In this document: one piece after another, positions 57,892-64,000 of the stretch
How the letters are laid out: each line of letters begins with the position of its first letter
Position numbering within the stretch: position 1 is the stretch's first letter
NCBI GenBank assembly: GCA_020746875.1
Contig: JAGTJL010000003.1
Span: 186,001-250,000 of the forward strand
Length of the DNA stretch: 64,000 nt
Origin: Rhexocercosporidium sp. MPI-PUGE-AT-0058
Taxonomy: Eukaryota; Ascomycota; Leotiomycetes; Helotiales
Direction of reading: 5' to 3'
Program-made: the position numbers and the translations under genes
Notes under the pieces: model-generated
The model's input: only the letters and a program-made list of their open reading frames with translations
Told to the model about the DNA's origin: nothing
The model's database searches: none

Positions 57892-59004
57892 ATGGCTCAA
57901 TTCATCCCCCGCGCTGCGTTCCCCGCTCAACTCAATCTTCCGCGCTCCTATTTCCTCGGCCATCATGCGTCGGGCTTGTCGAAAATGAAGACGATGCTCT
58001 CGTCCATCGACCTGGTCATCGAATGTCGCGACTATCGTGTGCCACTCACATCACGAAACCCGCTGTTTGAACAATCTCTTGCGGGGATCGAACGACTGAT
58101 TATTTACACGAAGAGGGATCTAGGGAGCAAGGATAGACCGTCTGATAGGAGGGTTCGTACTCGTTGCCTCCCTAAAGAGCTCCTGTGGCTCTTTTGGATG
58201 AATGATAATCTAATCCACACATATTAGAAAGAAGATATTATCAAGCAATGGCATGCTCCACATCCGATCCTCTTCACAGACCACAAATCAAAGAAAGATA
58301 TGAAGACAGTATTGAATTTCGCCAAAGAACACGCCTGGCACCGACAGTCCCTCCTCGGTTCCCGAATACTCGTCGTTGGCATGCCTAATGTCGGCAAATC
58401 CTCTCTTCTCAACGCACTGCGAATGGCTGGAGTACATAAGGCGAAAGCGGCGTTTACTGGAGCGCAACCTGGGGTTACGAGGAAGATTGCAAGTGGGGTT
58501 AAGATTGTGGAGAGGGATGAGGAGAAAGGAACCGAAGGAGTATATTTGGTGGATACGCCTGGAGTATTTGTGCCTTTCGTGCCAGATGCAGAAGCTATGA
58601 TGAAATTGGCGCTGGTGGGGAGTGTGAAGGATACGATCATTGCACCGACTACGCTGTGCGACTACTTGCTATACCATATCAACAAGCAACAAGGAGGCGA
58701 GACCTGGTATTCCGAATACACCCCACCAACGAACGACATTGTAGAATTCTTGGATGGGGTTTGTAGGAAGACTGGAAGGTTAGGAAAGGGGGGAGTTCCG
58801 GATCTAGACGCGGCTGCTCTGTGGATTATACAGAGATGGAGGCAGGGAAATCTGGGGGCTTTTACGTTGGATGAGGTTGTAGAAGATGGATTGATCAACA
58901 AGATGAATGAGGAGGCTGTGTTGAGTGTCAGTCAGGCAAGAAAGCAGGCTAAAGACGCGCAAAGAGCAAGAGGAAAAGCTAGGCATGCCGCCGAATCTGT
59001 ATGA
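57892..59004 (+). CDS. MTG1: Mitochondrial ribosome-associated GTPase 1
   Basis: Circularly permuted YlqF/RbgA-type GTPase that assists large-subunit assembly of mitochondrial ribosomes. Exons 57892-58152 and 58228-59004 with a 75-nt intron, 345 aa. The G motifs occur in permuted order: G4-like TKRD (73-76), then G1 GMPNVGKSS (138-146), then the G3 motif DTPG (196-199). The N-terminus is short, weakly amphipathic and basic (MAQFIPRAAFPAQLNLPRSY), consistent with mitochondrial import. The donor GTTCGT is weak, but the phase is right, a CTAAT branch site is present, and the intron contains stops. The last helix is Lys/Arg/Ala-rich. Confidence 0.9.
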
Positions 59005-59633
59005 GCTCGGTGATAGAGTGATTGGCAGCTTTCGATACCTACGACTCTATGGATGCTCCGAGAAAGAGCGTAGGAGGAATTTGTCAGAGCAGGCTAGACA
59101 GCATAGCAGATACCTGGTACCTCCAGCTCGCTAACAAGCATATTGCCTGCCGTCGCGACGCCGTTACGGGGTGGAACTTTAGGGCTGCAGAGGACTAAGT
59201 AGCCCGTTGCCTCTGGCATAAAGTCATGTTTGGCGCTGGTCGGAGGACTTGACAAGAGCAGACGATGAAGGAATTCAAGGTCATATTCTCCGCTTCTCTG
59301 TACCATAGTTCTCCTTCGATGTATTCGTATCATAGCCAGGTTAGCACTGGCGTTCTTTACAAGTCTCAGACAAAATATACCCACTAATTTTGAATACTCA
59401 TAGGTTTCTCTATCTTGAAGGTTCCTTGCTATTGTTTACACTGTCCGCTCGCCCCTTTCTTACCTCGCTAAAGTTGATCTGGGGAAGTGATTCTCGCTTC
59501 CATTCATTAAAGCCTCATGGGAGACTTGTTTGATGTTGTCAAAACACCCTGGAACGCATCTTCTCTTATTACCATCTCCATAATCGATCGCCATCCTCGC
59601 AATCGCCAATTCAAAGCCGACATTACCACTTCT
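59005..59633. other. Convergent intergenic region
   Basis: 629 bp between the MTG1 and acetolactate decarboxylase stops. No gene is seen. Confidence 0.5.
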
Positions 59634-60510
59634 TCAACCTTCTGCTTTCTCGATGCCCAAAACATCCAAGCCTAGCTCTTTCTCTCCAAACTCCTTACTC
59701 TGCGGTAGTTCCAATCTAAAACTGCCACTCACGCTCCCCTCGAACGTCACCTCTGTTCCATCTTCAGCTTCGATTTCAAGTACTAGATGAAGATCTCAAA
59801 GTCAGCATAACTCTCTAGGCTTGATCCAAAACACTGAACCCAACACAGAGGACTTCTTGTGCGAACCGCATCTCATCCATCTTCCAACAACCTCGAATTT
59901 GAAAAAATTAAGAAAGATACCAAGACCACTCACCATGCCCCCCCATCTTCCTCTCCTCATCCACAAAATGCGCATGCACACCCACAACGCTAACACCGAC
60001 ACTCCACGTCGGACTCCTCACACCCACCACCGTCCCCCTCACGCCCTCAAACTCCCTAACCGCCTGCCCCTCCGCCAGCTCCGCCAACTTCTGGCCCCCA
60101 TAAGCCTGTCTATGAATAGCTCTAATCTTCACCCTCTTGAAGACCCCCTCGATCTTGAAAATCACAAACGCATTCTTCGCTTCCGGGAACAATCTCTCAA
60201 TCTCCTCCAACATAGCTTTCTTGTTAGGGAGGGAGATGCGTTTAGTGAGGGTGGGAACGAAGGGTGTTATAATGGCGAAGGGAACGAGTTGGTCGGGCGA
60301 GCAGATGTTTATGCTGCCGTCGGCGTGGAATTGGTAGGCGACTGAGTCGAGGATGAGCATTTCGCCGTCCATGGATGAGAAGGTGCCCATTCCAAAGGTG
60401 CCGTGGGTGAGGAGGGTGGACATGGGGACTGAGGAGGAGGGGGAGGCGAGCCCGGACATGAGGGCGGATATTATGGAGAATTGGTAGATTTCGTTTGGCG
60501 GGGCAGGCAT
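59634..60510 (-). CDS. Alpha-acetolactate decarboxylase
   Basis: Converts (S)-2-acetolactate to acetoin, a zinc enzyme better known from bacteria. Exons 60510-59934 and 59782-59634 (intron 151 nt), 241 aa, the bacterial length. Family features in order: IYQFSIISALMSGL, LLTHGTFGMGTF, MDGEMLILD with E50, then the zinc ligands H179 and H181 (GVHAHF) and H192 in KMGGH at the exon boundary, continuing as VLEIEAED in exon 2. No signal peptide is seen, so it is cytosolic. An upstream in-frame ATG (60849) would add 113 low-complexity residues and is not preferred. Phylogeny would be needed to judge bacterial ancestry. Confidence 0.92.
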
Positions 60511-61087
60511 TTTGAGTGGTTTAGCTTTCGTCTTTGTCTCCTGGGTGTGAGTTTGGAGGAAATGGGGTTGAGTTTGAGGAGTGGTTGTGTTGTTATTTGA
60601 GTGGAGGTCTGAGGGGTGGTAACGAGATGAGAATGTTGATTCGGTTGACTGACTGGCTGGGTAATCGGCTGGACCGGGAACGACAATTTGTTGATGTAAT
60701 TGAGCATAAAGTTTAGATATCTGGACAGAAATACGTTGACTGTAAATTGCAAGTACTGTTGGCTCAAGTACAGGGTATTTGAATCCCGAATAGCTGCACT
60801 CAGCACTCACATCGCTCACAGCGCTGTCAGTGCTGAAAGATTTAAACACTTGAGATTTTTAATGGAATTGCATCCCAGTATCTGGTAAGGTAGCTTGTGT
60901 GTGTCTATCTTCCATTCTTAATCTGATGCCGATATTTCTAATGCTGCTGAAGTTCGGAAAATCTGAAGCATCATTGCGTTTCTGAGAGCATTCTATTTCT
61001 ACTTCACTGAGTGATGGTTATCAGCGAGCTTGCTCTCTCGATCATTACGGGTATCTTCAGCTTCCAGGAATCCTATCATACAGTCCT
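60511..61087. other. Intergenic region
   Basis: 577 bp between the acetolactate decarboxylase start and the TPC1 stop. It should carry the decarboxylase promoter. No gene is seen. Confidence 0.5.
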
Positions 61088-62169
61088 TTAATCCAAGACA
61101 CTCCCCTTCCCCTCCATCTCCATCAGAATCTTCAACACCCTCTCATAAGTCCACATCGTCACCGCACTCGCCGGCGCCGACTTGAAAAGACTGACCGTCA
61201 AACCTCTGTACAACCCCCTCCTACCCTCCTTCTTCACAATCTCACCCAATGTCCTGAAGACGCCTTTGTACTCCGGAATATTCCTATGTACATACCGTGA
61301 CCTTGTCGGTCCTTGAACCTGCAACCGCTTCCTAATCAAATCCAGAGGAAAGACGGCCGTTTTCGCCAGCACAGAAGCGAGGATTCCAGCTGTAGCATCG
61401 CCTGATCCGTAGGGAAGGGAGAGATGGGAGAGAGGAAGACGTAGGGTTTCGTAGGTTGAGAAAAAGATTCCCATATACGGGACTATCTGGCCGACACCTG
61501 CGCCTAGGCCTCGAAAGAAACCTGGAGGCCCTTCCTCGCGAGCTATATCACGGATGGAAGCCGCGAGTGAAGTGTAGATTTTCTCTGTGCCCTGAGCAGC
61601 AAACCTCGTACGCAGCAGATCGAGGGGATATGTAGCGGTGGTCGCAACTGCGCCAGCACTCGCACCGGCTATGAAGCTCTCCGCTGCATTGGGAAGTCTG
61701 TGTTCACCGAATGCTTTTTGGAGCGCGAGGGTTATGGTGCGGTAGGTTGTGAATTGGATGGCGCTGTACGAGACGTACATCAACTCTGCGGGAATGTTGC
61801 CCTTCCATAGTCCGGTTATGCCTTCTTCTCGGAGGATGTGTTTGATTGTTGGGAGGGTGCCTTTGTAGATTGGAGAGCCACGTAGGTCGCGGTGGGAGAG
61901 GGGGTCGGAGAGGGAGTGTGTTTGGAGTTGGAGGCGGATCTTGACGACATCGAGGGGAGCGATTATGAATCTGGCTGAGGGTCAGATATGTCATTGCGGT
62001 GTTAAAGTGCCAAAGGCAACCAAAGGAAGATATACCTAGCGATCAATCCAGCTGTCGCGCCAGCTATCACCACCTGGGTTTTCGAACCCTGATTCAATTA
62101 ACAATAGATCTCTTCGAGGAAGCCAATTGCGCCTACCTCATCCTTGAGGTGCTCTCCGTTTGCAGACAT
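61088..62169 (-). CDS. TPC1: Mitochondrial thiamine pyrophosphate carrier
   Basis: Mitochondrial carrier family protein importing thiamine pyrophosphate across the inner membrane. Exons 62169-62137 (11 codons), 62088-62036 and 61970-61088 (introns 48 and 65 nt), 322 aa. The start, [21 protein letters not shown], is typical of fungal Tpc1 and supports the tiny first exon. The three carrier repeats are marked by [20 protein letters not shown] and [10 protein letters not shown], each opening the P-x-D/E-x-x-K/R signature, with six expected membrane helices. All phases agree. Confidence 0.93.
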
Positions 62170-63860
62170 ACATCTGTTGTCTTCCCCTTGGATCTCCTGG
62201 AGAACTTGCAGTTGAGAAGTCTTCGGTGGTTGTTTGTTGATGGAAAACAAGCCGGCGAGTTTTCAACGGTCAATAAATTTGTTGGCGATAAGATAAGGTT
62301 CAAGATGACGAATGAGAGTCTTGGCATCTACAAGTATGACCACCCCAACAACACGGAGTTATATGAAGTCCTTGTTCACGCTTCATAGCTGCCTTCATAC
62401 GTAGCTCTTACTCCGCATCTCCTCGACGAAATATGGACATTCAGACACGATACAGAAATCCACCATCTCAATAGTCACATTGTTTGCCAGGAAAGATGGT
62501 TGAATTCGAGAGTCCTAGAGCATCACTTTGAGAAAGACTGCTGAAAAGTGACATGCCAGATGATCTAGGACAAACATATGAGAAAGGAGTACAATAGCGG
62601 CTTCGACATTTAGAACACTCCTGCTACGAACTTACAAGTAAATGGATATTTCCTGAAATAGGCAACATCCTGGCCAAGATCACGACATTCGCTCACAGTT
62701 GGATCTTGCATGTTTTCTGATATTCTTTCAGAGTGGAGCAATAATTTTATGTTGTCCGATATTCCATATCGAGTGTGCCAAAGATTCTTCGAGCACAGGT
62801 AAACTGAAGAGAGAACATGTAGAAAGAATTTGGTCTCCTCCACTTTCAGTTACACTCTTTCGAGCCGCCAGGTTTTGACTTGTACGTCCCGTTCTTATGG
62901 AGATGACCTTTTCTTGGGTCATGTCAATTGGTATGTTTCCCCTGGTGAAACTATGGAGCCATATGACGACTTTGCCTCAACATGCTGCAAGTAGTCAGGC
63001 AAGGAGGACTGCAATACATTATGCTTTTATATTTCTCCATCCCGTCTCATTGATAAGTACTAGCGTGGCGCCTAGAGCAGCAGGTTTCATATTCTACGGA
63101 CTTCTCTGGAGTTCGAGTTTTGTAAGCCCTTGGAACTTGTTCACTGTTACCGAGGGCTCGCTTAGGTCTGTCTGTCTGTCGGAGGATTCTGATGGCGAGC
63201 AACAGGACACTGGGATTATCAATGTGGGTGTTGAGGAGGATGGGAAAGTTGTGCCGAGAAAGGTAGCGATTGAGATGTTAGATTTGACAGACCTGGAGAA
63301 CAACGAGTTTCAAACATCCGTTGTAAGATAGATTGAAGAAGAGCTTCAGAAGATGTCAAGAAATTGTATGAATTCAAATTTCAATAACAACGAAGCAGAA
63401 AGCCATCAGCCTTTGTTCAAAATGCTCGGTAGCCTACAGAGCAAAGAGAGTATGACGAAATGCAGCCATACCAACTCCCATCCAAATACCACTCCACCTT
63501 TATGAATCTGCTCCTTTTCTCATCTCTGACCAAGTGAACTCACCAAAGATCAATCAACAGTTGTAGGAGAGGTAAGTGGAATTCCCACTCCCGATGTGAG
63601 TATTAGTGCAAGAGTGGAACACCAACGACGCCGGCACTCTAATACCCACGCTCATCACTGCATCTCCAAGCAGAGAATATAGATGTGCTCGGTGTCGGAT
63701 TTCGTGTTTGTCTCCTGGCTGATCTCGATGCTCTGGGCTGGAGTAGCGCACATGTAGCATATCTCTCCGCACCCGAAATTGTCGACGTTGTAAGAAAGAC
63801 GCATTAGTCGAGAGCAAGATAGTATGAGCGGTACTAGTAAAGGATAGCAACTTACTAGTT
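62170..63860. other. Gene-poor region
   Basis: 1.7 kb between the TPC1 start and the right-edge gene. One weak candidate gene is listed separately (62897-63331). Otherwise only short ORFs occur. Confidence 0.45.
62897..63331 (+). CDS. Possible hypothetical protein
   Basis: A 144-codon ORF without recognised domains. The second half (LRSVCLSEDSDGEQQDTG, then VVPRKVAIEMLDLTDLENNE) has composition like a real acidic protein. The first half looks less protein-like and the true gene may start elsewhere or include an intron. Low confidence. Confidence 0.25.
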   Translation: MEMTFSWVMSIGMFPLVKLWSHMTTLPQHAASSQARRTAIHYAFIFLHPVSLISTSVAPRAAGFIFYGLLWSSSFVSPWNLFTVTEGSLRSVCLSEDSDGEQQDTGIINVGVEEDGKVVPRKVAIEMLDLTDLENNEFQTSVVR

Positions 63861-64000
63861 CTAGCTTCCGCCATAGTTGGCCTGGAAGTAGAAATGTAAG
63901 TTCCGTTGACCCCCACGGGCGACAAGATTGCTTCTGGTAGTGTTAGTGTCGAGGGCTGTCTCGTCTTCTGGAAAGTAGACGAGACAGACGAGATCTTCAG
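63861..64000 (-). CDS. C-terminal end of an unrecognised protein (runs off right edge)
   Basis: The last 45 codons of a gene entering from the right. The frame is open from the edge to TAG at 63861-63863 and reads EDLVCLVYFPEDETALDTNT, then NLVARGGQRNLHFYFQANYG near the end. The composition is clearly protein-like, unlike the other two frames. A GTAAGT just after the stop and a further coding-like stretch near 63680-63790 leave open an alternative spliced ending. The family is not identifiable from this fragment. Confidence 0.5.
   Translation of the reverse strand, partial: EDLVCLVYFPEDETALDTNTTRSNLVARGGQRNLHFYFQANYGGS

Noticed and set aside
1..64000. CRISPR arrays, bacterial operons, rRNA genes, prophage
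   Set aside because: No spaced direct repeats, no prokaryotic gene layout and no rRNA-like sequence seen; the window is spliced fungal nuclear DNA.

Overview
The window is nuclear DNA of a filamentous ascomycete (Pezizomycotina). The evidence is short GT-AG introns (44 to 151 nt) with CTAAC/CTAAT-like branch sites, A or C at -3 of most start codons, and a fungal gene set: a HapX-type iron bZIP regulator, a GH72 glucanosyltransferase, Dsc1/Tul1, Erg6, Rcf1, Tpc1, Zn2Cys6 and DUF3328 (UstYa-like) proteins. A leotiomycete-like genome is my guess and is not proven. Most genes were rebuilt by joining exons by hand; exon coordinates are given in each entry and every joined frame was checked for phase.

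Layout. 0-8 kb: the 5' part of an unrecognised Ser/Tyr-rich protein, about 5.8 kb of gene-poor DNA, then a GT31/Fringe-like glycosyltransferase. 9.5-18.2 kb is a dense housekeeping block: Swc2/Vps72 and Rcf1 (divergent), Dsc1/Tul1 RING E3 ligase, and a GH31 alpha-xylosidase. 19.7-31.1 kb is accessory: a 17beta-HSD-like SDR, a divergent Zn2Cys6 regulator, an aldehyde-dehydrogenase-like protein without catalytic residues, a small novel protein, a 273-bp MITE-like inverted repeat in gene-poor DNA, a classical SDR and a convergent LigB-type extradiol dioxygenase. 32.1-33.6 kb: HapX, with two perfect SreA-type GATA sites upstream. 36.5-41.3 kb: a small membrane protein, an Ayr1-like reductase and Erg6. 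42.7-44.2 kb: a GPI-anchored GH72 enzyme. 46.8-50.7 kb: a secreted S41 peptidase convergent with a UstYa-like DUF3328 protein, a pairing that recalls dikaritin RiPP loci, although no precursor peptide gene was found. 51.1-55.6 kb: a Cys-rich gene with an in-frame stop, a carboxymuconolactone-decarboxylase-like protein, and a decayed F-box/LRR-like gene. 55.9-62.2 kb: an F-box protein divergent from mitochondrial GTPase Mtg1, alpha-acetolactate decarboxylase and the mitochondrial thiamine pyrophosphate carrier. The right edge holds the 3' end of another gene.

Functional links. Several genes concern mitochondria (Rcf1, Mtg1, Tpc1), sterol biology (Erg6 makes sterols; the Dsc ligase activates fungal SREBP), the cell surface (GT31, GH72) and iron control (HapX). 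They are scattered as in ordinary chromosome arms. Only the SDR/Zn2Cys6/ALDH-like/SDR/LigB stretch and the S41/DUF3328 pair look like candidate functional neighbourhoods.
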